A stretch of DNA of 64,000 nt from Pseudotabrizicola alkalilacus (GCF_003443995.1 NZ_QWEY01000002.1:124001-188000), one strand, 5' to 3'; counted from the first letter of the stretch, positions 1-9,445 are shown. A program made the numbers and translations. The notes: a model not told the origin generated them from the letters alone.

Positions 1-577
1 TCACCGGCACCCCACGCTTGATGATGCCAGCCTTCTCACCCGCGATTTCCGGCAGGGTCTCGCCCAGGTACTGCTGATGGTCGATGCTGACAGGGGTGAT
101 GATCGTCAGGCGCGGGCTGTCGATCACATTCGTCGCATCAAGCCGCCCGCCAAGGCCCACCTCCAGCAAGGTAAAGTCTGCGGGTGTGCGGGCAAAGGCC
201 AGCAGGGCTGCAGCGGTGGTGATTTCGAAAAAGGTGATGGAATCCGGGCCGTTGGCCTGCACGCATTCATCCAGCAGCGCGGTCAGGGCCGGTTCGCTGA
301 TCAGATCGCCCGCCAGCCGGATGCGCTCGTGAAACCGTGCCAGATGCGGCGAGGTGTAGGCGTGAACGGTGGCACCCGATGCCTCCAGCCCGGCACGGAT
401 CATCGCCTGTGTGCTGCCCTTGCCATTGGTGCCCGCGATATGGATCACCGGGGGCAACTGGCGCTCGGGGTTGCCTAGCGCTGCCAGCAAACGGTGCATG
501 CGGTCCAGGGTCAGGTCGATGACCTTGGGGTGCAAGGTCATCATCCGTTCAAGGATCGCGTCGGAGCCGGTGGTCAA
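1..577 (-). CDS. folC: Bifunctional dihydrofolate synthase/folylpolyglutamate synthase (3' end outside window)
   Basis: Cytosolic Mur-ligase-type enzyme that adds glutamate to dihydropteroate and folates. I translated the minus strand: about 192 N-terminal residues are visible, with the ATP-binding loop GTNGKGS at about residues 49-55, then YTSPHLARFHERI and LEVGLGGRLDATN, all FolC signatures. The rest lies beyond base 1. The probable start is TTG at 577, 2 bases after the accD stop; the ATG pair at 544/541 is in the same frame and is the alternative. The tight spacing makes accD-folC one transcription unit, an arrangement common in proteobacteria. Family assignment is secure; the start is not. 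Confidence 0.93.
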   Translation of the reverse strand, partial: MTTGSDAILERMMTLHPKVIDLTLDRMHRLLAALGNPERQLPPVIHIAGTNGKGSTQAMIRAGLEASGATVHAYTSPHLARFHERIRLAGDLISEPALTALLDECVQANGPDSITFFEITTAAALLAFARTPADFTLLEVGLGGRLDATNVIDSPRLTIITPVSIDHQQYLGETLPEIAGEKAGIIKRGVPV

Positions 578-579
578 GA

Positions 580-1509
580 TCAGCCTGCGGCGGGGGCTGG
601 CGGGGCAGGGACCGGCTCGGGCACAGGGGCCGGGGCGGGCAGGTCGCCTTTGACAGCGGGGGACTGGCCGGTGAGCATGCGCAGGATGGTGATCAGCTCA
701 TCCCGCATTTGTTTACGATGCGTCACGCGGTCCAGCATGCCGTGATCCAGCAGATATTCGGCGCGCTGAAAGCCCTCAGGCAGCTTTTCGCGGATGGTCT
801 GTTCAATCACGCGCGGTCCGGCAAAGCAGATCAGCGCGTTGGGTTCCGAGATATGCACATCGCCCAGCATGGCATAAGAGGCGGTAACGCCGCCGGTTGT
901 GGGGTGTGTCAGCACGACGACATAAGGCAGCCGCGCCTCTTTCAGCATCTGCACCGCAACAGTGGTGCGCGGCATCTGCATCAGGGACAAGATCCCCTCC
1001 TGCATGCGCGCGCCCCCGGCGGCAGAGAACAGCACCAGCGGACGTTTCAGTTTCACCGCACGTTCGGCGGCGGCCAGAATGGCGTTGCCGACATACATGC
1101 CCATGGAGCCAGCCATGAAGCTGAAATCCTGTGCCACGGCGACAATCGGGGTGCGGCCCATCTCACCCTCGGCGACCAGCATCGCCTCTTTCTCGCCGGT
1201 CGACTTCTGCGCGGCTTTCAGGCGGTCGGGGTATTTCTTCTGATCCTTGAAGTGGAGCGGGTCCACCACCGGCTCCGGCACTTTGACTTCGGTAAAAATA
1301 CCAGTGTCAAACAACGCCTTGAACCGGTCACGCGGGCTGATCGCCATGTGGTGATCGCAGTTGGAACAGACGTTGAGATTTTCCGCCAATTCGCGATGGA
1401 ACAGCATCGTGCCGCACTCAGAGCACTTCGTCCATAGGTTTTCGGGCACTTCCCGGCGGGAGAAGAGCGAGTTGATTTTCGGGCGGACGTAGTTCGAAAT
1501 CCAGTTCAT
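580..1509 (-). CDS. accD: Acetyl-CoA carboxylase carboxyltransferase subunit beta
   Basis: Beta subunit of the carboxyltransferase half of acetyl-CoA carboxylase; with AccA it moves CO2 from carboxybiotin to acetyl-CoA, the first step of fatty acid synthesis. The N-terminal zinc ribbon is visible as Cys29, Cys32, Cys48 and Cys51, followed by the crotonase-like core with GGARMQEG and [14 protein letters not shown]. An in-frame ATG exists 33 bases upstream (1542), but the family normally begins MNWI.NYVRP, so I start at 1509 (309 residues). The last ~20 residues are Pro/Ala-rich, a variable tail. folC follows immediately. Confidence 0.96.
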   Translation of the reverse strand: MNWISNYVRPKINSLFSRREVPENLWTKCSECGTMLFHRELAENLNVCSNCDHHMAISPRDRFKALFDTGIFTEVKVPEPVVDPLHFKDQKKYPDRLKAAQKSTGEKEAMLVAEGEMGRTPIVAVAQDFSFMAGSMGMYVGNAILAAAERAVKLKRPLVLFSAAGGARMQEGILSLMQMPRTTVAVQMLKEARLPYVVVLTHPTTGGVTASYAMLGDVHISEPNALICFAGPRVIEQTIREKLPEGFQRAEYLLDHGMLDRVTHRKQMRDELITILRMLTGQSPAVKGDLPAPAPVPEPVPAPPAPAAG

Positions 1510-1584
1510 GCGGGCGGGCCTTTCGGGTGCCGGTCTTTGCATTCAGATAGAGTGGCGGTGCGCGAAATGCAATCGGCAGCGGCG

Positions 1585-2451
1585 CTACGGGAGCGCAAAG
1601 GCGCTTTCAGGCAGGCGCAGGATCAGGTTGGGGTCGGGGCAGATGGACTGCCAGACATCCCACAGGCTGCTGTGGCCAACGCCATAAAAATTGCCGCCGG
1701 TCTGGTCCAGCATGTCGGTCATGATCTGGAAATGGACATGCGGAGCCCAGCCGCCGTTTTCGTGCCAGTCGCCGAGATCGGCGATGTGCTGGCCCGCTGT
1801 CACCTCTGCGCCGGGGTGCAGCAGGGCGGGCAGGGTGCTCGCAAGATGGCCGTAGAGCGTGTAGAATGGCATGGCTTCGGCCCGGTGTTCCAGAATCAGC
1901 GTGTGGCCATAATCCAGCGGGTCGGCGTTGTAGGTCAGGTGCAGGACGCGGCCCTGCAGGGGGGCGTAAAGCGGGGTTCCTGCGGGAGCAAAGACGTCGA
2001 TGCCGAGATGCCGAGTGCGGCGCTCCGGGCTGATGGCATCGGCGAACTGCGCTGTGCGGTAGACCGAACGATCCTCGCCATAGATGCCGATGCCGTAGGG
2101 CACGTCTTGCGCGGCAAACCATGCATCAAAGGCGCGGTCGGAAAACGGTGGCATATCCGGGTGCTCGTCATTGGTCAGCAGCGCGAGGGTGCGGCTGCTG
2201 GCGACATCGGGGCGGAACAGGGGGACAAAGGTGAGGTTTTGCAGATGGGCGATGATCTGCGGGGCGGAGGGGATTGCGGGCAGGCCGAGCCCTGCGCGCA
2301 GGATGGCGCAGAGCAGGCCCTGATCGGCGGCGCGCAGGCGCGCGGCCACCGGGGCCGAGCTGGCGGCGATCAGGGCGGGCAGGTCTTCGGGCTGTGCGCC
2401 GCTGTGGCGCAGCGCGGCGTAGAGGTCGGGCTGGTCGGGAAGCGCGGACAT
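1585..2451 (-). CDS. M23-family (LytM-type) metallopeptidase domain protein
   Basis: Predicted zinc peptidase of the M23/LytM family, which normally cuts peptidoglycan cross-bridges. The C-terminal half carries the ligand pattern: HLGID (His148, Asp152) and HVHFQ (His238, His240), with the YGHL segment between them. No signal peptide is visible, which is unusual for a cell-wall enzyme. Related M23 domains occur inside larger aminotransferase fusions, so this stand-alone protein may have another substrate (inference). The ~140-residue N-terminal region is not recognised. It starts 6 bases after the DUF1624 gene, so the two are probably co-transcribed. Confidence 0.78.
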   Translation of the reverse strand: MSALPDQPDLYAALRHSGAQPEDLPALIAASSAPVAARLRAADQGLLCAILRAGLGLPAIPSAPQIIAHLQNLTFVPLFRPDVASSRTLALLTNDEHPDMPPFSDRAFDAWFAAQDVPYGIGIYGEDRSVYRTAQFADAISPERRTRHLGIDVFAPAGTPLYAPLQGRVLHLTYNADPLDYGHTLILEHRAEAMPFYTLYGHLASTLPALLHPGAEVTAGQHIADLGDWHENGGWAPHVHFQIMTDMLDQTGGNFYGVGHSSLWDVWQSICPDPNLILRLPESAFALP

Positions 2452-2457
2452 GGCGGC

Positions 2458-3177
2458 CTACAGAAAACGGGTGAACAGATAGACCGCGCCAAACAGCACG
2501 GGCTGGTGGATCAGATAGATCGCAAGGCTGTGTTTGCCCGGCCACAACAGCGCGCGACCGATGCGCCCCGGTTGCCAGCGGCGCAAGCTGTCCCACGCCC
2601 CGATACGTGTCATCAGCTTTGCCGTGGCAATGCCAAGCAGCACCGGGCAGAGCCAGGGCAACAGCGGCTCGTAATCCATCATCGGTGGAATCTCGGTCGA
2701 CAGGCCCAGCCAGACCCAGTGCGGGGCGTTGAACACATCGAAGCGGCCCAGATGCGGCGCGGCAAAGGCCGCAGCGGCCACCGTGACAGTCAGGATCACC
2801 GGCGCGCGAAGGAACAAAAGGCCGATCAGGCTGCCTGCGGCAATGGCATGCAGGATGCCCCAGCGGATGAACTGCGCGCCCATGCTGAAATAAGTGGCGG
2901 TGGTCACGAGGGCCGCAGCGCCCGCCACCAGAGCAAAACGCCACCAGAACGCGTGCCAGCGGATGCCATTGCCATGGGCGAGCCACAGAGACACTCCGGC
3001 CAAGAACAGAAAGCTGGAGGCAATCGCGCGGGCAATCAGCGGCCATGGCCCCTGAAACACGAAACCGGGCGGCAGATGGCCGAACAACATCAGATCAAAG
3101 GTGAAATGATATCCCGCCATCGCCACAAGGGCGAGGGTGCGGGCAAGGTCGATGGCATGGATGCGATGTGCGGTCAT
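2458..3177 (-). CDS. DUF1624 family (heparan-alpha-glucosaminide N-acetyltransferase-like) membrane protein
   Basis: Integral inner-membrane protein of about 239 residues with repeated hydrophobic segments. The N-terminus reads HAIDLARTLALVAMAGYHF, the characteristic opening of the DUF1624/HGSNAT-like acyltransferase family (R.xxxxD.xRG.A-type first helix). These proteins are thought to move acyl groups across the membrane; the substrate is unknown. I start at the internal Met at 3177 because it lies directly before the conserved helix; a Met at 3195 is possible, and neither has a good ribosome-binding site. It leads a probable operon with the M23 protein. Confidence 0.75.
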   Translation of the reverse strand: MTAHRIHAIDLARTLALVAMAGYHFTFDLMLFGHLPPGFVFQGPWPLIARAIASSFLFLAGVSLWLAHGNGIRWHAFWWRFALVAGAAALVTTATYFSMGAQFIRWGILHAIAAGSLIGLLFLRAPVILTVTVAAAAFAAPHLGRFDVFNAPHWVWLGLSTEIPPMMDYEPLLPWLCPVLLGIATAKLMTRIGAWDSLRRWQPGRIGRALLWPGKHSLAIYLIHQPVLFGAVYLFTRFL

Positions 3178-3308
3178 ACCCGGCACAGTAGCCATGCCAG
3201 CGGTGGTGGAAAGCCCCCATGCTTTCGCACGTCTGCTGCTTTCGCGGCTTGCCCCCGCTGGTTTCGCCCATTATCCCAATGCCAGCCAGTTAAAGCGGGA
3301 GGATGCCC

Positions 3309-5045
3309 ATGTCCACGAACACGCGTTTCGACAAGTCGAAACTTCCCAGCCGTCATGTGACCGAAGGCCCGGCGCGCGCGCCGCACCGGTCATATTTCTA
3401 TGCCATGGGGATCACCGAGGAAGAGATTCACCAGCCTTGGGTCGGTGTGGCGACCTGCTGGAACGAGGCGGCGCCTTGCAATATCTCGCTGGCCCGTCAG
3501 GCGCAGATCGTGAAGCATGGCGTGAAAAAGGGCGGCGGTACCCCGCGCGAGTTCACCACCATTACCGTGACCGATGGCATTGCCATGGGGCATGAGGGGA
3601 TGCGCTCGTCGCTCGCGTCGCGCGATGCGATTGCCGATACGGTGGAACTGACGATGCGCGGGCATTGCTATGACGCGCTGGTGGGGTTGGCCGGGTGCGA
3701 CAAGTCGCTGCCGGGGATGATGATGGCGATGGTGCGGCTGAACGTGCCGTCGGTGTTCATCTATGGCGGGTCGATCCTGCCAGGCCGCTACAAGGGCCAG
3801 GACATCACCGTGCAGGATATGTTCGAGGCGGTGGGCAAGAATCAGGCCGGCACACTGTCGGCGGCCGAGTTGGAGATCATGGAGCGGGTGGCCTGCCCGT
3901 CCAGCGGTGCCTGTGGCGCGCAATATACGGCCAATACGATGGCCTGCGTGTCGGAAGCCATCGGCCTTGCGCTGCTGAACTCGTCAGGCGCGCCTGCGCC
4001 TTATGAGTCGCGCGACCAGTATGGCGAGGCGTCTGGCGTCGCCGTGATGAACCTGATCGAAAAGAACATCCGCGCGCGGGATATTGTCACGCGCAAATCG
4101 CTGGAGAATGCGGCGCGGGTTGTGGCCTGCACCGGCGGGTCGACCAACGGCGCGCTGCACCTGCCCGCGATTGCGCATGAGGCGGGGATTGATTTCGACC
4201 TGTTCGACGTGGCCGACATCATGCGCGACACGCCCTATTTCGTCGATCTGCGTCCGGGCGGCAAATATGTGGCCAAGGATCTGTATGAGGTCGGCGGCGT
4301 GCCGGTGGTGATGAAAGAGCTGATGAAGCTGGGCCTGATGCACGAAGACTGCATCACCGCCAGCGGCAAGACCATCGGCGAGTCGCTGGATGAGATTGTC
4401 GGCGATGCGGATGGCCGGGTGATCTATTCCATCGGCACCCCGATCACCAAGACCGGCGGTGTGGTCGGGCTGAAAGGCAACCTCGCCCCCGATGGCGCGA
4501 TCGTCAAGGTTGCGGGCATGTCAGAGGCCGAGCAGGTGTTCAGCGGCCCCGCGCGGGTGTTTGAATGCGAGGAAGACGCGTTCGAAGCGGTGAAAAACCG
4601 CGCCTATAGCGAAGGCGATGTGATCGTGATCCGCAACGAGGGCCCGGCAGGCGGGCCGGGGATGCGGGAGATGCTGTCGACCACCGCCGCCCTGTCGGGG
4701 CAGGGCATGGGCAAAAAGGTGGCGCTGATCACCGATGGCCGGTTCTCGGGGGCCACGCGCGGGTTCTGCGTCGGCCATGTCGGGCCAGAGGCCGCGCATG
4801 GCGGGCCGATTGCGCTGCTCAAGACCGGCGATGTGATCACGCTGAACGCTTTGACTGGCGAACTGTCGGTGGCTTTGACCGATGACGAGCTGGCGGCGCG
4901 CAAGGCCGAGTGGAAAGGCCCGCGTGAGACGCAATATGCCACCGGGGCGCTGTACAAATACGCCAAACTGGTTGGCGGTGCGCGCTGGGGGGCTGTGACC
5001 CATCCGGGGGCCAAGGCGGAGAAGCATGTCTATATGGACCAGTAA
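3309..5045 (+). CDS. ilvD: Dihydroxy-acid dehydratase
   Basis: Iron-sulfur dehydratase that converts 2,3-dihydroxy-isovalerate and its methylvalerate homologue to the 2-oxo acids in valine and isoleucine synthesis. The three cluster cysteines sit in [22 protein letters not shown] and [16 protein letters not shown] near the N-terminus; the C-terminal [20 protein letters not shown] is also diagnostic. Length is 578 residues, normal for the [2Fe-2S] type. Two in-frame ATGs exist (3303, 3309); GGGAGG abuts 3303 but is correctly spaced from 3309, so I chose 3309. The next gene begins inside its last 20 bases. Confidence 0.97.
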   Translation: MSTNTRFDKSKLPSRHVTEGPARAPHRSYFYAMGITEEEIHQPWVGVATCWNEAAPCNISLARQAQIVKHGVKKGGGTPREFTTITVTDGIAMGHEGMRSSLASRDAIADTVELTMRGHCYDALVGLAGCDKSLPGMMMAMVRLNVPSVFIYGGSILPGRYKGQDITVQDMFEAVGKNQAGTLSAAELEIMERVACPSSGACGAQYTANTMACVSEAIGLALLNSSGAPAPYESRDQYGEASGVAVMNLIEKNIRARDIVTRKSLENAARVVACTGGSTNGALHLPAIAHEAGIDFDLFDVADIMRDTPYFVDLRPGGKYVAKDLYEVGGVPVVMKELMKLGLMHEDCITASGKTIGESLDEIVGDADGRVIYSIGTPITKTGGVVGLKGNLAPDGAIVKVAGMSEAEQVFSGPARVFECEEDAFEAVKNRAYSEGDVIVIRNEGPAGGPGMREMLSTTAALSGQGMGKKVALITDGRFSGATRGFCVGHVGPEAAHGGPIALLKTGDVITLNALTGELSVALTDDELAARKAEWKGPRETQYATGALYKYAKLVGGARWGAVTHPGAKAEKHVYMDQ

Positions 5046-5601
5046 GCTGGTTCTGGCGCGGGCACTGCTGCTGGGGCTGGTTATCGGCCAGCCCCTGTCA
5101 GCATATGCCGAGACGGCCCTGCCAAAAACGGTGGTGCTGCGCGCGCAGGATGTGACGGTGCAGGGTCCGGCGGGCTATTGCCCGGACCCTGCAACGCTGA
5201 AACAGGCTGACGGCGCGGTGGCGGTTCTGCTGGGGCGCTGCACGGATCAGGCGGCAGCGGTGCCTGCGGTGATTTCTGTCACCTTTGGCCGGCCGGGAAG
5301 CGGGGCCGCGATGGCGGCAGGCGGGCAGGAGATGGCGGCGTTTTTCGCCTCTGACGCCGGGCGCAAATCGCTGAGCAAGCGCGGACGTGCGGCGGATGTG
5401 TCGGTGACATCGGCTCTGAGTGTGGGGGATCTGTTCCTGTTCCGCGTGTCGGACCGGGGCGAAGGGGTCTATTGGCGCGGAATGACAGCGATGAAGGGCC
5501 GCACGGTCAGCGTCAAGGTCTCGGGCCCTGATCTGGACGAGGCCGAGAGCCGCAAGCTGGTGGAAAGCACCGCAAAAGCGCTGCGCCGGGCCAATCGCTG
5601 A
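5026..5601 (+). CDS. Conserved exported protein of unknown function
   Basis: A 191-residue protein with a clear N-terminal signal peptide: basic start, hydrophobic stretch [14 protein letters not shown], and probable cleavage after SAYA. The mature part is Ala/Gly-rich with one short-spaced Cys pair (GYCPDP ... GRCTDQ), compatible with a periplasmic disulfide. The start lies within the ilvD 3' end (20-base overlap), so it is translated from the ilvD transcript. No catalytic motif is recognised. It looks like a Rhodobacterales-specific periplasmic protein; I do not assign a function. Confidence 0.7.
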   Translation: MSIWTSKLVLARALLLGLVIGQPLSAYAETALPKTVVLRAQDVTVQGPAGYCPDPATLKQADGAVAVLLGRCTDQAAAVPAVISVTFGRPGSGAAMAAGGQEMAAFFASDAGRKSLSKRGRAADVSVTSALSVGDLFLFRVSDRGEGVYWRGMTAMKGRTVSVKVSGPDLDEAESRKLVESTAKALRRANR

Positions 5602-5733
5602 GGCGAAAGGCCGTGGCTGCGCGATCTTTCTGCAATCGCTGTGGAGTCTTAAGATTTTTCCGGCAATAAAGGGAATCGTTTCCTCGTCGTGAACAATCGA
5701 CGCTGAGTACCGGGTAGAGTTGCGGAAAAGCAT

Positions 5734-6507
5734 ATGGCAGGCAGGTTTGATGCGTTTCTTGATCGGGTGTTGCAACGTCGGGTGCAGCGCCGCTGGGGCG
5801 CATTGGCCGAGCGTGCAACCAGTCTGGATCTGGAAACCCTGAGCGCGGTGCGCGGGCGGGCGCGGTCGATCCGCCGGCAGCTGGACCGGGTGATCCATGA
5901 GGCGGACCATCGCCTTGCGTTGCCGGTGATCGGGTCAAACGCCATGCGCCGCCCGCTGGGCACCGACTGGTCGTGGCGGCCAATGCTGTGGCGCGGGCCG
6001 ATTCCGGTGCCGGGGTTTTCGTCGGTACCGGGGCGGGCGCTGGTCTGCGACGGGGCGACGGTGTTTCACGATTGCCGCCATAGTGAGCTGACCGTGCGCC
6101 AGATCCGCAACACGCGGCAGTCTGACCTTGCGCCGTTTGGCTTTCGGATGGACGTGTTCCGCTTTGACGGCTCGTTCCTGAGTCTGGTGATGGACCTGCC
6201 GCCCGAGGCGGCGGCGGGGCTGAAGCTGCGGCATCTGATCCGGCTGGATGTGATCGTCGAGATGGAAAAACCGCTGGAGATTTTCGCCCGGCTCAACATC
6301 AAGCATGGGCCGAATGTTGAACAAATCGTGCGCGAACTGCCGCTGGGGGATGAAGAGGTGATGGTCGAATTCGATCTTGCCTACAGCAAGATCAACGAAA
6401 AGCGGGTCGAACGGCTGTGGGTGGATCTGATCTTTGAAGGGCCGGAGATGAACCAGATCATCCTGCGGGATGTGACGTTCAGCCGCCGCCCCCGGGCCGA
6501 GCTGTAA
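5734..6507 (+). CDS. DUF6478 family protein
   Basis: A 257-residue soluble protein resembling the DUF6478 family, which is common in Rhodobacterales and has no known function. The first ~70 residues are Arg-rich and helical; the remainder alternates short hydrophobic strands (SFLSLVMDLP, IRLDVIVEME, VMVEFDLAYS) and looks like a beta-sandwich. It begins after a 132-base gap that must hold a promoter. The next ORF starts 21 bases after its stop and is probably translationally linked. No signal peptide or membrane segment is seen. Confidence 0.7.
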   Translation: MAGRFDAFLDRVLQRRVQRRWGALAERATSLDLETLSAVRGRARSIRRQLDRVIHEADHRLALPVIGSNAMRRPLGTDWSWRPMLWRGPIPVPGFSSVPGRALVCDGATVFHDCRHSELTVRQIRNTRQSDLAPFGFRMDVFRFDGSFLSLVMDLPPEAAAGLKLRHLIRLDVIVEMEKPLEIFARLNIKHGPNVEQIVRELPLGDEEVMVEFDLAYSKINEKRVERLWVDLIFEGPEMNQIILRDVTFSRRPRAEL

Positions 6508-6528
6508 GCGCTGAATTGTGAGGCAGAG

Positions 6529-6903
6529 ATGATCGAGAAACGGCTGACCAAAACCCGCATCCGCGCCGGACTCTGGGAAGGCGTGCTGAGCGGCATCGAC
6601 ACCCCGCCGCAGCTGGAGGTGCTGTTGCTGGAGCGCCCCATTGCCGGGGTGGTGGCCGAGCCTGTCGCAGGCCGGGCCGGCGAATGGGCAGTGCGGGTGC
6701 CGATTCCGGCGGATGTGCTGTCTGAGGGGGTGCAGACCTTTCTGATCCGTGAGGCGGGCAGCGATGAGACGCTGGCGCATTTCACCATCATCACCGGGGT
6801 CGCGATGGAAGATGACATGCGCGCCGAGGTCGATTTGTTGCGGCAGGAGCTGGACATGCTCAAACGCGCGTTCCGGCGGCATTGTCTGGAAACGGTGGGG
6901 TAG
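6529..6903 (+). CDS. Small conserved protein paired with DUF6478 gene
   Basis: A 124-residue protein with no recognised domain. It is preceded by a purine-rich GTGAGGCAG before the ATG and ends just before a hairpin-rich intergenic region. The central part reads as beta-strands (PPQLEVLLLERPIAGVVAEP, GEWAVRVPIPADVL) and the last ~30 residues as an amphipathic helix that could be a short coiled coil (MRAEVDLLRQELDMLKRAF). Tight linkage to the DUF6478 gene suggests a joint function; what that is cannot be read from sequence. Confidence 0.62.
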   Translation: MIEKRLTKTRIRAGLWEGVLSGIDTPPQLEVLLLERPIAGVVAEPVAGRAGEWAVRVPIPADVLSEGVQTFLIREAGSDETLAHFTIITGVAMEDDMRAEVDLLRQELDMLKRAFRRHCLETVG

Positions 6904-6956
6904 GGGGCGCAAGTGCTGCCCTGCGGGTGATTTCTGCCCCGGCGTGATCTGATGGA

Positions 6957-7053
6957 GCGGGCTGTCGCCCGCAAGCGATGTGTCGGGCCGCGGCTTGCGC
7001 CGCGATCCCTCCCGGTGAGGGGGCGTTCCGCCCCCGTCGCGCAACGGGCGCGA
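6957..7053. repeat. Cluster of four GC-rich hairpins (REP-like)
   Basis: Four perfect inverted repeats follow each other in under 100 bases of the 248-base gap between 6903 and 7152: 6957-6962/6967-6972 (GCGGGC), 6989-6994/6999-7004 (CGCGGC), 7019-7025/7029-7035 (GGGGGCG) and 7037-7042/7048-7053 (TCGCGC). They are followed by AAGGATATTTGCCG. Density and order suggest a repetitive intergenic element rather than one terminator, although any of the stems could stop or stabilise the upstream transcript. Confidence 0.6.
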
Positions 7054-7151
7054 CTCTGGCTAAGGATATTTGCCGCCTGAGCAGAGGCAGTGGTTGCGTC
7101 TTTGGGGCGGGCGTGAAACGCTTTGATCAATGTTGTCATGAAAGCCGGTGC

Positions 7152-8084
7152 ATGCTGCCGATCCTTTTGAAAACCTTGCCGTTCTTTGCCCTGATCGGGC
7201 TGGGCTATCTGGCTGGGCGCACACGGTTTTTCGGGACTGAGGCGACGGCGGCGCTGACGAAGTTCGTGTTCTATTTCGCGCTGTCGGCGATGCTGTTCGG
7301 TTTTGCGGCCAATCTGTCCCTTGGCGAGATATTTAACTGGACCTTTGTGTTCGCCTATCTGTCGGCCTCGGTCGTGGTCTATCTGCTGGCCACCGGGGTG
7401 GCGCTGTGGCGCGGCGTTTCGGTGGAGGAAGCGGCGGTCGAGGCGCAATGCGCGGTGATCGGCAATGTCGGCTTCCTTGGCGTGCCGATGCTGGTCTTGC
7501 TGTTGGGGGCTGCGGCGGCGGGGCCTGTGCTTTTGGTGCTGGCGGTGGATCTGATCGTGTTTTCATCGGTGATTACGCTGGTGATCACGGCGCGGCGCGA
7601 AGGGCGGATGAGTCTGGGGATCTTCCGGGTGCTGGGCTTGGGGCTATTGAAAAACCCGATGATCGTGTCGATCGTGCTGGGGCTGGCCTGGGGTGCGACC
7701 GGCTGGGCGGTGCCGGGGCCGGTCAATGAGTTCATGACCACGCTGGGCGCTGCGGCCACGCCGGGGGCGCTGTTTGCCATCGGCGCGTCGCTGGCGGGGC
7801 GGAGTGCCGAGCGGGTGCAGGTGGCGGCCTGGCTGGCGGGCGCCAAGCTGGTGCTGCATCCGGCGGCTGTGGCTGTGGCGGCTCTGGTGATTTTCCCGGT
7901 GGAGCGCTATGCGGCGGGGGTGATGATTGCCGCCGCCGCCCTGCCGGTAGCGGGTAATGTCTATATTCTGGCCGCGCATTTCGGCGTGGCCCCACAACGG
8001 GTTTCGACGGCGATCCTGCTGTCTACGGCGGCCTCTGTGCTGACGGTGACGGCGGTGATTGCCTTGGTGAATGGAGGGGCGTGA
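7152..8084 (+). CDS. AEC family permease (auxin efflux carrier type)
   Basis: Inner-membrane carrier of about 310 residues with around ten hydrophobic helices in two halves. The halves share the crossover-helix regions typical of the AEC/BART superfamily (AQCAVIGNVGFLGVPMLVLL in the first, NEFMTTLGAAATPGALFAIG in the second). Family members export or import small carboxylates; the substrate here is unknown. An open frame runs upstream to 6978, but that stretch is hairpin-rich and non-membrane, so I start at the ATG at 7152. It overlaps fghA by a TGATG junction, indicating an operon. Confidence 0.85.
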   Translation: MLPILLKTLPFFALIGLGYLAGRTRFFGTEATAALTKFVFYFALSAMLFGFAANLSLGEIFNWTFVFAYLSASVVVYLLATGVALWRGVSVEEAAVEAQCAVIGNVGFLGVPMLVLLLGAAAAGPVLLVLAVDLIVFSSVITLVITARREGRMSLGIFRVLGLGLLKNPMIVSIVLGLAWGATGWAVPGPVNEFMTTLGAAATPGALFAIGASLAGRSAERVQVAAWLAGAKLVLHPAAVAVAALVIFPVERYAAGVMIAAAALPVAGNVYILAAHFGVAPQRVSTAILLSTAASVLTVTAVIALVNGGA

Positions 8085-8914
8085 TGAAGACGGTATCAGA
8101 AAACAGGGCTTTTGGCGGCGTGCAGGGGGTGTATTCCCATGCCTCAACGGCGACAGGCGGCGAGATGACCTTTGGTCTGTTTCTGCCAGAAGGGGCCGAG
8201 GATGGGCCGGTGCCGCTGGTGTGGTTTCTGTCGGGTCTGACCTGCACGCATGAGAATGCGATGGTGAAATCCAACGCACAGCGCTGGGCCGCCGAGGCCG
8301 GGGTCGCGGTGGTGTTTCCCGATACGTCGCCGCGTGGCGAGGGGGTGGCGAATGATGCCGCCTTTGATCTGGGGCAGGGGGCGGGCTTTTACGTCAACGC
8401 CACGCAAAAGCCCTGGGCCCCGCATTTCCGGATGTGGGACTATGTGACGGATGAACTGCCGCGCCTGCTGTTCAACGCCTTTCCGCTGGCCGAAGAAGCG
8501 CAGGCGATCACCAGGCATTCGATGGGCGGGCATGGCGCGCTGACCATCGCGATGAGCTTTCCGGGGCGGTTCAAATCGGTGTCGGCCTTTGCGCCGATCT
8601 GTCACCCGACTGCCAGCGACTGGGGCCGCAAGCAGTTTGCGGCTTACCTTGGCAAGGATGAAAGCACCTGGGCCGGGCATGATGCCACGCTTCTGATGCG
8701 CAAGCGTGGGTTTGACGGGCCGATACTGGTGGATCAGGGCAGCTCTGACCAGTTTGTCGATCTGCTGAAGCCGGAAGCCTTGGCAGAGGCGATGGCGGCG
8801 CGGCGGCAGGGCGGTGCGGTTCGGCTGCAAAAGGGCTATGATCACAGCTATTTCTTTGTCTCCACCTTCATGGAAGAGCACATCGGCTTTCATGCGAAAG
8901 CGCTGTATGGCTGA
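8084..8914 (+). CDS. fghA: S-formylglutathione hydrolase, with altered nucleophile-elbow motif
   Basis: Serine hydrolase of glutathione-dependent formaldehyde detoxification; cleaves S-formylglutathione to formate and glutathione. The family motif SGLTCTHEN is at residues 50-58, the nucleophile Ser146 lies in HSMGGHGAL, and the acid and base are in DQGSSDQF and DHSYFF near the C-terminus. Oddity: the usual GHSMGG reads RHSMGG; the codon at 8513-8515 is AGG, one base from GGG. The first Gly of GXSXG is normally kept for steric reasons, so activity is uncertain. It starts at the ATG overlapping the stop of the AEC gene. No formaldehyde dehydrogenase gene lies nearby. Confidence 0.92.
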   Translation: MKTVSENRAFGGVQGVYSHASTATGGEMTFGLFLPEGAEDGPVPLVWFLSGLTCTHENAMVKSNAQRWAAEAGVAVVFPDTSPRGEGVANDAAFDLGQGAGFYVNATQKPWAPHFRMWDYVTDELPRLLFNAFPLAEEAQAITRHSMGGHGALTIAMSFPGRFKSVSAFAPICHPTASDWGRKQFAAYLGKDESTWAGHDATLLMRKRGFDGPILVDQGSSDQFVDLLKPEALAEAMAARRQGGAVRLQKGYDHSYFFVSTFMEEHIGFHAKALYG

Positions 8915-8929
8915 GCGCAGGGCTGTTGA

Positions 8930-9391
8930 ATGACGCGGTTGTTCATTGATGCCGATGCCTGCCCGGTCAAGGCCGAGGCCGAGCGGGTGGCGACACGGCT
9001 GGGCATTCACATGCTGGTGGTGTCGAACGGCGGCATCCGGCCGTCGCCTAACCCCTTGGTCGAGAGCGTCTTTGTCGCCTCTGGCCCGGACGAGGCTGAC
9101 AAGTGGATCGCCGAGGCTTGCGGCGTGGGCGATGTGGTGGTCACCGGGGATATTCCGCTGGCGGCAAAATGCGTGGCGGCGGGGGCGCGGGTGGTCAAGC
9201 ACAACGGCGAAGAGCTGAACACCGCCAACATCGGCATGGTGCTGGCCACGCGCGATCTGATGCAGGATCTGCGCAGCGCCGATCCGTTCCGTCAGGGCGG
9301 TGGGCGGCCGTTTTCCAAGGCCGACCGCTCGCGGTTTCTGGATGTGCTGGACCGGACATTGCGGGCAGCGCAGCGTGACGGCGGGGATTGA
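8930..9391 (+). CDS. YaiI/YqxD (UPF0178, DUF188) family protein
   Basis: A 153-residue cytosolic protein of the UPF0178 family. It opens with [10 protein letters not shown], the family signature, followed by VVSNGGIRP and [17 protein letters not shown]; the acidic residues suggest a PIN-like metal-dependent nuclease fold. No reaction has been firmly assigned to the family. It begins 15 bases after the fghA stop, so it is probably on the same transcript. Length is normal. Confidence 0.9.
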   Translation: MTRLFIDADACPVKAEAERVATRLGIHMLVVSNGGIRPSPNPLVESVFVASGPDEADKWIAEACGVGDVVVTGDIPLAAKCVAAGARVVKHNGEELNTANIGMVLATRDLMQDLRSADPFRQGGGRPFSKADRSRFLDVLDRTLRAAQRDGGD

Positions 9392-9445
9392 ATTCCGGCG
9401 GCGGCCAAGGCTCTATCGTCACAACGGACAAGACAGAGGTGCAGC

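Noticed and set aside
1510-1542. Longer accD start
   Set aside because: The extra residues [10 protein letters not shown] are not family-like; AccD proteins start at MNW.
1537-3360. 607-residue plus-strand ORF
   Set aside because: Antisense to the M23 and DUF1624 genes; composition (Gln/Gly/Arg-rich, no domain) is typical of GC-rich shadow frames.
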